Assembly (NCBI GenBank): GCA_024304885.1
Contig: JALJOM010000003.1
Coordinates: 1,274,110-1,338,109, forward strand
Direction of reading: 5' to 3'
Origin: Beijerinckiaceae bacterium
GTDB taxonomy: Bacteria > Pseudomonadota > Alphaproteobacteria > Rhizobiales > Beijerinckiaceae
Length of the DNA: 64,000 nucleotides
Shown here: in pieces, positions 8,955 to 17,229 of the stretch
Numbering within the stretch: the first letter of the stretch is position 1
Layout: every line of letters begins with the position of its first letter
Program-made: the position numbers and the translations under genes
Notes under the pieces: model-generated
Seen by the model: only the letters and a program-made list of their open reading frames with translations
Databases searched by the model: none
What the model was told of the DNA's origin: nothing

Positions 8955-9251
8955 CTACGGGCATTGATAGACGATTTGCCCGTAGGCGTTGACCACCTGG
9001 ACGCAGCCGGGGCGATAGTAATAGGCGCCGGCCGCGCCGGCGGCCGCACCCACCGCTACCGCTCGCCGCGTGGTGCGGCGCGCGACGCCGGCATAGCTCA
9101 TCGGCGTCAGAGGGCGCCCGATGCGCGCTTGCGCGCTCGAGAAGATCGGGGCACTGCCGTCGAGCGAGGCCTGCTCGCTGACGAGGAGGAGGCCGATCGC
9201 GAACAGGCCCGCGAGCCCCGCACGGCCCAAATGCTTCATTGCTCTGGTCAT
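8955..9251 (-). CDS. Small exported protein with glycine/tyrosine-rich tail
   Basis: A 98-residue protein with a signal peptide (hydrophobic GLAGLFAIGLLLVS segment) and a second Ala/Gly-rich hydrophobic stretch, VAVGAAAGAAGAYYY. It ends with a C-x-Q-V-V-N-A-Y-G-Q-x-V-Y-x-C motif, so two cysteines could pair outside the membrane. Its ATG overlaps the stop of the DUF2092-like gene (ATGA), so the two are translationally coupled and likely work together in the envelope. Similar short proteins occur beside DUF2092 genes in Hyphomicrobiales. No function is known to me. An internal ATG at 9239 is an alternative start. Confidence 0.7.
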   Translation of the reverse strand: MTRAMKHLGRAGLAGLFAIGLLLVSEQASLDGSAPIFSSAQARIGRPLTPMSYAGVARRTTRRAVAVGAAAGAAGAYYYRPGCVQVVNAYGQIVYQCP

Positions 9252-10066
9252 TTGCTTCCTCCTACGGCGGTTCCGGGGGGAACCTCGTCGATCTCCGCGA
9301 GCGCCCCGACCTCGACCTTCTTCGCCCCTGCGGGCGGCCTGAAGGCGAATTCATCCGCCTTCGGTCGAACGTCCGTCTTCCAATCGTCGAGCCGCAACGT
9401 GTATTGAGGCATGCCGGTCACGGTCTTGCTGGTGATCACATATTTGCGCGGGATGGGCTTCGCGCCCACCTCGACCCACAATTGCCAATCGACCTCGGGA
9501 TTGCGAAAGGCGAGATGCTCGCATTCCACGCCGTCGATCACGCCGCGGCCGATGTGCTTGGCGCTCAACACGTCCTTCATCAGCTCGGCATAGGCATTCG
9601 ACAGCAAGAGGTCGGTGCCGGGCGCTTCCATGAGATAGGTGTCGCGCAGGCGATCGATCAGCTGGTCGATCGAGCCGGGCGCATCGAGCTGCGCATAGGC
9701 GCCGAGGTTCTTGCCGAAGATCGTCGCCGTCTTGCCGTCGGAGACGAGCTCGAGATCGGCATAGCCGCCGGTGCGGGTCACGTGGATCTTGTCCGGCCGA
9801 GCGAGCAGGAGACGGCCCGTGCTCGCGAACTGGATCTTCTGAAGGTCGGAGGTCAGAACCTCGATGTCGGACTCGAAGGTCGCGGAGATCACCTTCTGGC
9901 CGGCGAGATAGTCGGACATGGCCTTCAGGATCTTGCCCGCATCGCCTTCCTGCGCGTGCGCGGACGGCGCCTGGAGGACGACGGCGGCGAGCATCATGCC
10001 CGCTGCGGCCATGGTTCGGAACAATGCCGGCCGGCGCGTTCGGTGTCGGGCTAGCGCAACCATCAC
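9248..10066 (-). CDS. Exported DUF2092-type protein (LolA/LppX-like fold expected)
   Basis: A 272-residue protein with a signal peptide cut near HAQEGDA. The mature part has the DUF2092 layout: an AMSDYLAGQKVISATFESD helix-strand start, LARPDKIHVTRTGG, then SDGKTATIF and IDQLIDRLRDTYLMEAPG. The family is periplasmic and is thought to share the half-barrel fold of lipoprotein carriers, which bind hydrophobic ligands. The first codon is GTG followed at once by ATG, both behind an AGGGAGG site. The start is therefore uncertain by one codon. It forms an operon with the small exported protein downstream. Confidence 0.8.
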   Translation of the reverse strand: MMVALARHRTRRPALFRTMAAAGMMLAAVVLQAPSAHAQEGDAGKILKAMSDYLAGQKVISATFESDIEVLTSDLQKIQFASTGRLLLARPDKIHVTRTGGYADLELVSDGKTATIFGKNLGAYAQLDAPGSIDQLIDRLRDTYLMEAPGTDLLLSNAYAELMKDVLSAKHIGRGVIDGVECEHLAFRNPEVDWQLWVEVGAKPIPRKYVITSKTVTGMPQYTLRLDDWKTDVRPKADEFAFRPPAGAKKVEVGALAEIDEVPPGTAVGGSK

Positions 10067-10084
10067 GACCTCCCTGTCGCCGCT

Positions 10085-10155
10085 CTAGATCTTTGTTCTA
10101 TCGCAATTTCGCGACGCGAATCCGCGCAGCGATCCGGCTCGCCGGAAAATGCTCC
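10085..10155. repeat. Repeat A, copy A3 (short)
   Basis: Begins CTAG and contains CGCAATTTCGCGACGCGAA and CGCCGGAAAATGCTCC, the inverted landmarks of the family, but lacks the end hairpin. The rest of 10156-10363 holds nothing I recognise. Confidence 0.65.
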
Positions 10156-10363
10156 GATCGAAGCTCGCCCCTCGTCGCTTCCGTGCGGCTCTCGTGCGAC
10201 GGGTCGGCGGCGAGCGTCGGATCATCGGGCAGCGTAGCAGGGGAAGGCGCGGGAGGGGCCGTCGCGCGCGGTCATATTTTCGAGAGCGCTTGACGCATCT
10301 CGAGCGAGATCATTCGAAGAACGTATTTTCCGCGGGACGCGAGCCGATGCGCCAGGCGCCGAG

Positions 10364-11320
10364 TCAGATGCCGCCGCCGTCGATGAAGACGTCGTTGCGC
10401 GACTGGGCCTGGGTGATCTGGCTGCCGGGAGGCACGCTGTGGGTGAGCCACACATTGCCGCCGATGCTCGAGCCGCGCCCGATGGTGATGCGGCCGAGGA
10501 TCGTCGCGCCGGCATAGACCACCACATCGTCCTCGATCAGCGGATGCCTGGCGCCGCCCTTGAGGAGATCGCCGTTCTCGTCGCGCTGGAAGCGCTTCGC
10601 CCCGAGAGTCACCGCCTGGTAGAGCCGCACATTGTTGCCGATCACCGCGGTCTCTCCGATGACGACGCCGGTGCCGTGGTCGATGAAGAAGCAGGAGCCG
10701 ATCTCGGCACCCGGATGGATGTCGATCCCCGTGACCGAGTGGGAAATTTCGGCGGCGAAGCGCGCGAGAAGCGGGGCGCCGAGGGAATGGAGCGTGTGGG
10801 CCAGGCGGTGACGGATGATCGCGTAGATGCCGGGGTAGCACAACAGCACCTCGTCGAGGCTGCGCGCAGCGGGATCACCGCGAAAGGCCGCCTGGATGTC
10901 GGTCTCGAGCAGGGCGCGCACCTTCGGTACATGAAGGGCGAAGCTCTGCGTGATCTCCTCGGCCTGCCAATCGAGCGATCGATCGCTGATGCCCGACGGG
11001 CCGCAGGCGAGCCTGAGCTCGCGGCGTACCTGCTCGAGAAGCCCGTGCAAGGATTGATCGAGGGCGCGCCGCACGAAAGTGTCGACGCGGTCCTCGGTGA
11101 GGGTGGAGGGGCCGAAATGGCGCGGGAAGAGCGCCGCGGCGAGGCCGTCCAGAATCTCGGCCATCGCCTCGCGCGAGGGCAGCTCGTAGATCACGCCCTC
11201 GGGTTTCGTGCTCTGGCGCCATTCGGTGCGGAGAGTACGCAGATCCGCGGTGATCTTTTCGAGACGCCAATGCGACGGGGTCAGGAAGTCGCGATCGTCG
11301 TCGTCGAGCCTATGGTCCAT
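10364..11320 (-). CDS. epsC: Serine O-acetyltransferase, EpsC type
   Basis: A 318-residue acetyltransferase that makes O-acetylserine, the carbon acceptor for cysteine synthesis. The N-terminal helical domain (about 1-180) is longer than in CysE, as in the EpsC subgroup. The left-handed beta-helix (about 190-305) shows hexapeptide repeats with GIDIHPGAEIGSCFFIDHGT, where the D-H pair is catalytic, then GVVIGETAVIGNNV and GATILGRITIGRGSSIGGNVW. It lies 600 bases from the encapsulin cargo gene, on the same strand but with its own upstream region. Family 2A encapsulin loci commonly carry this enzyme, so it probably supplies the cysteine branch used with the encapsulated desulfurase. It shows no cargo tag of its own that I can see. 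Confidence 0.9.
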   Translation of the reverse strand: MDHRLDDDDRDFLTPSHWRLEKITADLRTLRTEWRQSTKPEGVIYELPSREAMAEILDGLAAALFPRHFGPSTLTEDRVDTFVRRALDQSLHGLLEQVRRELRLACGPSGISDRSLDWQAEEITQSFALHVPKVRALLETDIQAAFRGDPAARSLDEVLLCYPGIYAIIRHRLAHTLHSLGAPLLARFAAEISHSVTGIDIHPGAEIGSCFFIDHGTGVVIGETAVIGNNVRLYQAVTLGAKRFQRDENGDLLKGGARHPLIEDDVVVYAGATILGRITIGRGSSIGGNVWLTHSVPPGSQITQAQSRNDVFIDGGGI

Positions 11321-11424
11321 GGCGAGACCACCTCCGCGGAAAGCAAGGATATGGGCACGCGACCCGGAAGCTCGATCGTCACGCGGATCGACGTGCCGAC
11401 AGGAAGAATAGCGGCGCTCGTTGA

Positions 11425-11444
11425 GAAATTTTTTCTCTTTTCAT
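11425..11444 (-). promoter_or_regulatory. Poly-T/poly-A motif upstream of epsC
   Basis: GAAATTTTTTCTCTTTTCAT starts 105 bases before the epsC start codon and matches the element at 15207-15226, upstream of the encapsulin shell gene, at 17 of 20 positions in the same orientation. The shared spacing suggests a common regulator site or an UP-element-like promoter part. The protein that would bind it is unknown. Confidence 0.5.
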
Positions 11445-11637
11445 GCGAATATGCGCTGCGCACATGACGACGTGTGGCGCTCCACAGCATTGCTTTTGCA
11501 GCGGCTTTCGGGAAGCGTGTAGGGGATTGTCGCGGCGAGAGCGGTGTCACCGGCGAGAGGCGATCCGGCTGAGCCGGATCGCCGTGCAGCGAAGGCGAAA
11601 ACGGTCGCGCCCCTCACACGCCCGCGTCGCGCCGGAT

Positions 11638-11910
11638 CTAGAGCGGCTTCCGATCGGGTTGAATCGGAAACCCGCTCTACATCCTTGTCTTGTCGCAATT
11701 TCGCATCGATGTCGATCTACCCTCGCCCTCGTAGGCTTCCGCGCCCGTCCTTCCGTTCCGAAAGCACGGAAGGACGAGTCCTTGCGGAGCCGTCCTCGCC
11801 CCTTCGCGCTTTTCTTTCTCCCCTTCGGGCGAAAAGCGCTCGGAGAAGGGCCTCGCGCAACATCGAGACCGAAAAGCGAACCGGTGGACACTTCGCTGGA
11901 GATTGCCCTG
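11638..11910. repeat. Repeat A, copy A4 (composite, inverted)
   Basis: Begins CTAGAGCGGCTTCCGATC and ends TTCGCTGGAGATTGCCC. The core is split by the same inner block seen at 370 and 24583 (GCATCGATGTCGATCTACC ... GCTCGGAGAAGGGCCTCGCG). It fills the space between the cargo gene end (11921) and the epsC promoter region. The remaining gap 11445-11637 holds nothing else recognisable. Confidence 0.75.
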
Positions 11911-11920
11911 TGTTGTGACC

Positions 11921-14200
11921 CTACCTTGCGCGGTAGCTCTTCTGGGTCTGGATCTCGTGGAGCGCTGCGGCCAGTGCGTCGATGTCCTCTTTCGTGTTGT
12001 AGAGGGCGAGCGACGGCCGCACGGTGGATTCGAGACCGAAGCGGCGTAGGATCGGCTGCGCGCAATGGTGGCCGGCACGCACGGCGATGCCCTCGCGATC
12101 GAGCGCGGCGCCGACGTCCTCGCTGCGGCAGCCATCGAGCACGAAGGAGATTACCCCCGCTTTCTCCGTCGCCGTGCCGATGATCGTGAGGCCCGGCACG
12201 CCCTGAAGCGCCTGCGTCGCATAGCCGAGAAGCTCGTGCTCGTAGGCGGCGATATTGGCCATCCCGATCCGATCGAGATAGTCGATCGCGGCGCCGAGCC
12301 CGACCGCATCGGCGATATTCCCGGTGCCCGCCTCGAAGCGGAGCGGCGGCGCTTGATACACCGTCTTCTCGAAGGTGACGTCGGCGATCATGTTGCCGCC
12401 GCCCTGCCACGGTGGCATGGCCGCGAGCACGTCTTGCTTGCCGTAGAGGACGCCGATCCCGGTCGGGGCGAAGACCTTGTGGCCGGAGAAGGCGTAAAAA
12501 TCGCAGTCGAGCGCCTGGACATCGACCGGCATGTGGGAGACGGCCTGGGCCCCATCGACCAGCACGCAGGCACCGTGGCGATGCGCGATCGCGACCATTT
12601 CCTGCGCCGGCGTCACGGTGCCGAGCGCATTCGAGACCTGCGGCAGCGACACGAGCCGGGTTCGCGGCGAGAGGAGCTTCGCATATTCGTCGAGGCGCAC
12701 CTGGCCCGTGTCGTCCACCGGCGCGACCCGCAGCACAGCGCCGACCTCGGCGCAGAGCATCTGCCAGGGGACGATATTGGCATGATGCTCGAGCCAAGTG
12801 ATGACGATCTCGTCGCCTTCCCTCACGTTGCGCCGGCCCCAGGCCTGGGCGACCAGGTTGATCGCCTCGGTCGCGCCGCGCGTGAACACGATGTCGTTCG
12901 CCGAGGACGCACCGAGGAAGCGGCGTACCTTCTCGCGCGCTGCCTCGTAGGCATCGGTCGAGCGCGCGGCGAGCGCATGGGCGGCGCGATGAATGTTGGA
13001 ATTCTCGTTCTCGTAGAAGAGCGAGAGGCGATCGATCACCGCCTGCGGCTTCTGCGTGGTGGCGGCGTTGTCGAGCCAGACGAGCGGCTTGCCGTGCACC
13101 TTCTGATGCAGGATCGGGAAGTCGCGCTTGATCGCGTGAGGATCGAAGGCCCGCGGTCCGGAGACGAGATCGGGCGACAGGACGGGTTCGAGCCGTGGCG
13201 AGGCGGCTGGGACGCGTGGGTCCACGGTCGCGCCTTTGTGGGAAGGGGCCGCCGCGAGGCTCTCGTTCAGGAAATAATGCGTCTCGCCCCCGCTCGCCGG
13301 CGCGCTCGCGTGGGAAAAGCCGGTCGGGAATGTCGCGGGCGGGAAGGAGCTGAGCTCCGAAACTTCCTGCGGGCGCAGCTCGGCCTCGGTCGGGAAATTC
13401 TTGCCGTAGGTCGGCGCCTGCTCGATGTGGGGGCCGGGCGCGCTGGCGACGCCTGGTGCTCCGGAGATCTGCGCCTCGCGCGGCAGCTCGGGGTCTGGCG
13501 CAGCACCGAGAATGCTCGTTGCGGGCGGGGCAGGCGTGGCGCTCGGTGTGGCCGGAATCACAATGGGCCGTTCCGGCGGCGCTGCCGAAGCCGTATGCTC
13601 GACGAAGTAGAGGGAGTGCGCGGGCAGCGCTGAGGCGCCGGGAAGGCCGTGCGAAAACCCCGCGGGCACGTCGGGCGAGACGAGCGCGGTCGCCGGCCCG
13701 AGGCCCCGCAGCAGCGCGCCGAGGCCGGGCTCACTGAGGGAACCGGCGGTCGGCGCCTCGCCCTTGCCTGTGGATGGACCGGGAACGGCTGTAGGCGCGG
13801 CCGCGGCTCCGGCCGGGACGCCCGTCATGCCGGACGCGAGGGCGGCGGCAGGGATATGCCGGGTCGGCGCGCTTGCGGCGTCGAGCGGGATGACCGGGGT
13901 CTCCGTCGTGAAGGGGACGGATTGCGCGCCGAGGACGCTCGTGCCGGGAACCGCCGCCGCCGCGCCGATGGTGCCCGGCAGGGAGGTCGGCGGCGCCGGC
14001 GGGCGCTCCTGCAGGACCGTGAAATTGACGAGCGCGGCCGGGTCGATCGGCTGGCCCGGCGAAGCATTGAAGAAGGCATTGGCGAGGCGCGCAATCAGCC
14101 CGGGATCCATCACGGAGGGGGCTTGGCCCCCCCATTGGGGGGCCGCCGGTGTCGCGATCGGGGCACTCGCCGCCGCGTGCCGTGGGTCAGGCGTATTCAT
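11921..14200 (-). CDS. Encapsulin cargo: cysteine desulfurase with long disordered N-terminal domain
   Basis: A 759-residue SufS-type (group II) desulfurase that removes sulfur from cysteine as an enzyme persulfide. The PLP fold covers about 351-759: the PLP lysine is K575 in SGHKVFAPTGIG, and the persulfide cysteine is C713 in RAGHHCAQP. Ahead of it lie about 350 Pro/Ala/Gly-rich residues, the type of domain that targets cargo into family 2A encapsulin shells. This part holds an amphipathic segment (DPGLIARLANAFFNASP, 32-48) and two related motifs: GFSHGLPGAS...HSLYFVEH (181-202) and GFSHASAPAS...THYFLNES (294-314). The start at 14200 overlaps the shell gene by 14 bases, so shell and cargo are coupled, with a GGAGG site somewhat far upstream. 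The catalytic part is close to free SufS, and the N-terminal half is what marks it as cargo. Confidence 0.92.
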   Translation of the reverse strand: MNTPDPRHAAASAPIATPAAPQWGGQAPSVMDPGLIARLANAFFNASPGQPIDPAALVNFTVLQERPPAPPTSLPGTIGAAAAVPGTSVLGAQSVPFTTETPVIPLDAASAPTRHIPAAALASGMTGVPAGAAAAPTAVPGPSTGKGEAPTAGSLSEPGLGALLRGLGPATALVSPDVPAGFSHGLPGASALPAHSLYFVEHTASAAPPERPIVIPATPSATPAPPATSILGAAPDPELPREAQISGAPGVASAPGPHIEQAPTYGKNFPTEAELRPQEVSELSSFPPATFPTGFSHASAPASGGETHYFLNESLAAAPSHKGATVDPRVPAASPRLEPVLSPDLVSGPRAFDPHAIKRDFPILHQKVHGKPLVWLDNAATTQKPQAVIDRLSLFYENENSNIHRAAHALAARSTDAYEAAREKVRRFLGASSANDIVFTRGATEAINLVAQAWGRRNVREGDEIVITWLEHHANIVPWQMLCAEVGAVLRVAPVDDTGQVRLDEYAKLLSPRTRLVSLPQVSNALGTVTPAQEMVAIAHRHGACVLVDGAQAVSHMPVDVQALDCDFYAFSGHKVFAPTGIGVLYGKQDVLAAMPPWQGGGNMIADVTFEKTVYQAPPLRFEAGTGNIADAVGLGAAIDYLDRIGMANIAAYEHELLGYATQALQGVPGLTIIGTATEKAGVISFVLDGCRSEDVGAALDREGIAVRAGHHCAQPILRRFGLESTVRPSLALYNTKEDIDALAAALHEIQTQKSYRAR

Positions 14201-15113
14201 GGTAGAAGCCGACCTCCACATTGTCGAGCACGCCGAGGGCATCGGGCGTGAGGATCGCCGACGAGCAGTAGAGCGAGACGAGGTAGGAGGCGATCGCCTT
14301 GCGGTTGATGCCCATGAAGCGGACCGAGAGGCTCGGCGTCACCTCGCCGGGCACGCCGGGCTGGAACAGGCCGACGACGCCTTGCTTCTTCTCGCCCGTG
14401 CGCAAGAGCAGGATGCTGGTCTTGCCCGCTTCGTTGATCTCCAGCTTGTCGCTCGGCACGAGCGGAATGCCGCGCCAGGTGAGGAAGGGAGTGCCGAACA
14501 GGTTGATGGTCGGCGGCGGCACACCGCGGCGGGTGCATTCGCGACCGAAGGCCGCGATCGCGCGCGGATGGGCGAGGAAGAAGGCGGGCTCCTTCCACAC
14601 GCGAGCGATCAGCTCGTCGAGGTCATCGGGCGTCGGCGGCCCGCGTCGCGTCGTGATCCGCATGAAATCCGCGGCATTGGGGACGAGCCCGTAGTCGCGA
14701 TTGTAGATGAGCTCGCGCTCCTGCTTCTCCTTGACCTTCTCGATCAGGAGCCGAAGCTGCTCTTGAACCTGATCGTAAGGCTGGTTGTAGAGGTCCGAGA
14801 CGCGGGTCTGGACATCGAGGATCGTCGTGACCGCGTTCAGGAAATATTCGCGCGGCGTCGTGTCGTAATCGACGAAGGTCTCCGGGAGGTCGGCGTCGCG
14901 TTCCCAGCTCGGGCTGCATTCGACATCGATCTCCTCGGTCTCCTTGACGCGATTCAGCCGGTAGATGCCGGCCTCGACCGGGACCCAGGGCAGGAAAGAG
15001 ACCAACCAGCGCGGAGTAATTCCGCTCCATTGCGCACGTGTCTTCGTCGCATTCGCGAGCTGGCGCGCGGCGGGCTCGCTCAATGTTCGGCGAGCCTCGA
15101 CGACGTCATCCAT
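14187..15113 (-). CDS. Family 2A encapsulin nanocompartment shell protein
   Basis: A 308-residue HK97-fold shell protein of the SrpI-like family 2A, which self-assembles into a hollow protein compartment around cysteine desulfurase. Recognisable family segments are ATKTRAQWSGITPRWL at the N-terminus, YRLNRVKE, a DYDTTPREYFLNAVTTILDV block, KEKQERELIYNRDYGLV, and near the end SVRFMGINRKAIASYLVSLY. Length is standard for the family. The start at 15113 is chosen because AGGAGG lies seven bases before it. The longer frame to 15203 is arginine-rich and lacks a site. It is the first gene of the shell-cargo operon, with an AT-rich promoter region upstream. There is no fused cyclic-nucleotide-binding domain, as expected for 2A and unlike 2B. 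Confidence 0.93.
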   Translation of the reverse strand: MDDVVEARRTLSEPAARQLANATKTRAQWSGITPRWLVSFLPWVPVEAGIYRLNRVKETEEIDVECSPSWERDADLPETFVDYDTTPREYFLNAVTTILDVQTRVSDLYNQPYDQVQEQLRLLIEKVKEKQERELIYNRDYGLVPNAADFMRITTRRGPPTPDDLDELIARVWKEPAFFLAHPRAIAAFGRECTRRGVPPPTINLFGTPFLTWRGIPLVPSDKLEINEAGKTSILLLRTGEKKQGVVGLFQPGVPGEVTPSLSVRFMGINRKAIASYLVSLYCSSAILTPDALGVLDNVEVGFYHEYA

Positions 15114-15206
15114 CCTGCCACCTCCTGGTCTTGGGCCACGACGAGCTCGGTTGGCGCCGTGTGTTGGTGAATTGTCGAGCTGATGGCGTCTAGCATCGAC
15201 CAAGGA

Positions 15207-15226
15207 GAATTTTTTTCTTTTTTCAC
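15207..15226 (-). promoter_or_regulatory. Poly-T/poly-A motif upstream of the encapsulin operon
   Basis: GAATTTTTTTCTTTTTTCAC begins 94 bases before the shell start and pairs with the element upstream of epsC. Beyond it, 15227-15270 is very AT-rich (ATATACCAATCTATAAAATA), in sharp contrast to the surrounding GC-rich sequence, and is the likely promoter. I could not fix -35 and -10 boxes with confidence. Confidence 0.5.
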
Positions 15227-15529
15227 GAGCTACTGAAAATATACCAATCTATAAAATATATAGTCTCAATGAAGTCTTACATGTGGGAAGATTGCTCGGC
15301 AGATAGACTTTGCAGCGGAACATCGGCCTCGCGATTCACGCGGGTTCGAGTGCATCGCCGCCACGGCACGAGCGATGCCGTCGGCACGAGGGCTGCTTCG
15401 CCTTGCGTGGAACGTGGCGACAGGGCATTGCTTGCGCGACAATCCCGGACTGCGGCTCGCCCCGAGGCGCCCGGCCATGATCTCGCCGAAACCTGGCACG
15501 ATCCGAAAAAGACACGAGCGGACCCGACC

Positions 15530-17011
15530 TTGACCGAACTCACCGATCTGACCCTTGCGGACGCGCGGGATGCGCTCGCCAGGAAGAAATTTTCCGCCGT
15601 CGAGCTCACCGAGGCCCATATCCGAGCGATCGAGCAAGCAAAGGTGTTGAACGCCTTCATCCTCGAGACGCCGGAAAAGGCCCGCGCGATGGCGGCGCAA
15701 TCCGACGAGCGGATCGCGCGCGGCGCGGCGCGCCCGCTCGACGGCATCCCGCTCGGCATCAAGGATCTCTATTGCACCGAAGGGGTCGCGACGACGGCGG
15801 CGAGCCGTATCCTCGAGGGCTTCGTGCCGCCCTACGAATCGACCGTCACCGCCAATCTGTGGCGCGACGGCGCGGTGATGCTCGGCAAGCTCAATCTCGA
15901 CGAGTTCGCGATGGGCTCGTCGAACGAGACCTCCTTCTATGGCCCGGTGATCTCGCCGTGGCGGCGCGCGGGCGCCGAGACGCCGCTCGTTCCCGGCGGC
16001 TCGTCGGGCGGCAGCGCCGCGGCGGTCGCCGCAGGGCTCTGCTTCGGGGCCACGGCGACCGACACGGGCGGCTCGATCCGCCAGCCCGCGGCCTTCACTG
16101 GAACCGTCGGCATCAAGCCGACCTATGGCCGCTGCTCGCGCTGGGGCATCGTGGCTTTCGCCTCCTCGCTCGACCAGGCCGGGCCGATCGCGCGCAATGT
16201 GCGCGACGCCGCGATCCTGTTGCGCTCGATGGCCGGGCACGACCCGAAGGACACGACGTCCGTCGATGCGCCCGTGCCGGACTACGAGGCATCGGTCGGG
16301 CGCTCGATCAAGGGCCTCAGGATCGGCATCCCGAAGGAATATCGGATCGACGGCATGCCGGCCGAGATCGAGGCGCTCTGGCAACAGGGCATCGAATGGA
16401 TGAAGGCGGCGGGCGCGACGATCGCGGAGATCTCGCTGCCGCATACGCGCTATGCGCTTCCGGCCTACTACATCGTCGCGCCGGCAGAGGCCTCGTCGAA
16501 CCTCGCGCGCTACGACGGCGTGCGCTACGGCTTGCGCGTGCCGGGCAAGGACATGGTCGAGCTCTACGAGAACACGCGGGCCGCGGGCTTCGGCAAGGAG
16601 GTGCGACGGCGCATCCTGATCGGCACCTATGTTCTTTCGGCCGGCTATTACGATGCATATTATGTGAGGGCGCAGAAGATCAGGACTCTGATCAAGCGCG
16701 ATTTCGAGACGGCTTTCGCGGACGGGGTCGATGCGATCCTCACTCCTGCCACGCCGTCGGCGGCCTTCGGGCTCGGCGAGAAGGGCTCGGCCGACCCCGT
16801 GGAAATGTATCTCAACGACATTTTCACGGTGACGGTGAACATGGCCGGCCTGCCGGGCATCGCGGTTCCGGCCGGCACATCGGCGGAGGGCTTGCCGCTC
16901 GGCTTGCAGCTGATCGGGCGCGCCTTCGACGAGGAGACCCTGTTCGCGGTGGCCCATGTGATCGAGCAATCGGCGCCGAAGGTGGCTTTGCCGCCGCGGT
17001 GGTGGGTGTAG
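15530..17011 (+). CDS. gatA: Glutamyl-tRNA(Gln) amidotransferase subunit A
   Basis: A 493-residue amidase subunit that releases ammonia from glutamine for conversion of Glu-tRNA(Gln), or Asp-tRNA(Asn), in the GatCAB complex. The amidase signature is clear: the catalytic Lys in [15 protein letters not shown], the Gly/Ser-rich [15 protein letters not shown], and the nucleophile Ser in [15 protein letters not shown] place the start at the TTG at 15530, giving [16 protein letters not shown], which fits the usual N-terminus and length. Further upstream the frame is open but arginine-rich and repeat-like. gatC is not adjacent on either side within the window. gatB follows after 218 bases. Confidence 0.88.
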   Translation: MTELTDLTLADARDALARKKFSAVELTEAHIRAIEQAKVLNAFILETPEKARAMAAQSDERIARGAARPLDGIPLGIKDLYCTEGVATTAASRILEGFVPPYESTVTANLWRDGAVMLGKLNLDEFAMGSSNETSFYGPVISPWRRAGAETPLVPGGSSGGSAAAVAAGLCFGATATDTGGSIRQPAAFTGTVGIKPTYGRCSRWGIVAFASSLDQAGPIARNVRDAAILLRSMAGHDPKDTTSVDAPVPDYEASVGRSIKGLRIGIPKEYRIDGMPAEIEALWQQGIEWMKAAGATIAEISLPHTRYALPAYYIVAPAEASSNLARYDGVRYGLRVPGKDMVELYENTRAAGFGKEVRRRILIGTYVLSAGYYDAYYVRAQKIRTLIKRDFETAFADGVDAILTPATPSAAFGLGEKGSADPVEMYLNDIFTVTVNMAGLPGIAVPAGTSAEGLPLGLQLIGRAFDEETLFAVAHVIEQSAPKVALPPRWWV

Positions 17012-17229
17012 ATCCCTCCCCTTCTAGAAGGGGAGGGTGTCAGCGAAGCTGACGGGTGGGCTAGCTTTCGATCGTCGGTCGCCCCCATCCGGCCGCTGCA
17101 CGGCCTCCTTCCCCTGCAAGTCCGGCTTGGCCGACTTGCGCATATACAATGCCGAACTCGGGTAGACCCGAGTTCGGTGGGGGAAGGATCCCTTTCGATC
17201 GGCGAGGGTGCGGAAACGAGGAGACGGGC
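17012..17229. repeat. REP-like element and two hairpins between gatA and gatB
   Basis: Right after gatA comes CCCTCCCCTTCTAGAAGGGG with AGGGTGTCAGCGAAGCTGAC, a REP-type sequence common between genes in Rhizobiales. It is followed by GCAAGTCCGGC-TT-GGCCGACTTGC (17116-17139) and a perfect 11-bp stem, CCGAACTCGGG-TAGA-CCCGAGTTCGG (17152-17177). Their closeness to the gatB start could influence its expression. Confidence 0.7.

Noticed and set aside
6134-9049. 971-residue frame opposite mgtA
   Set aside because: Low-complexity Arg/Glu/Asp/His composition and complete overlap with a clear P-type ATPase gene.
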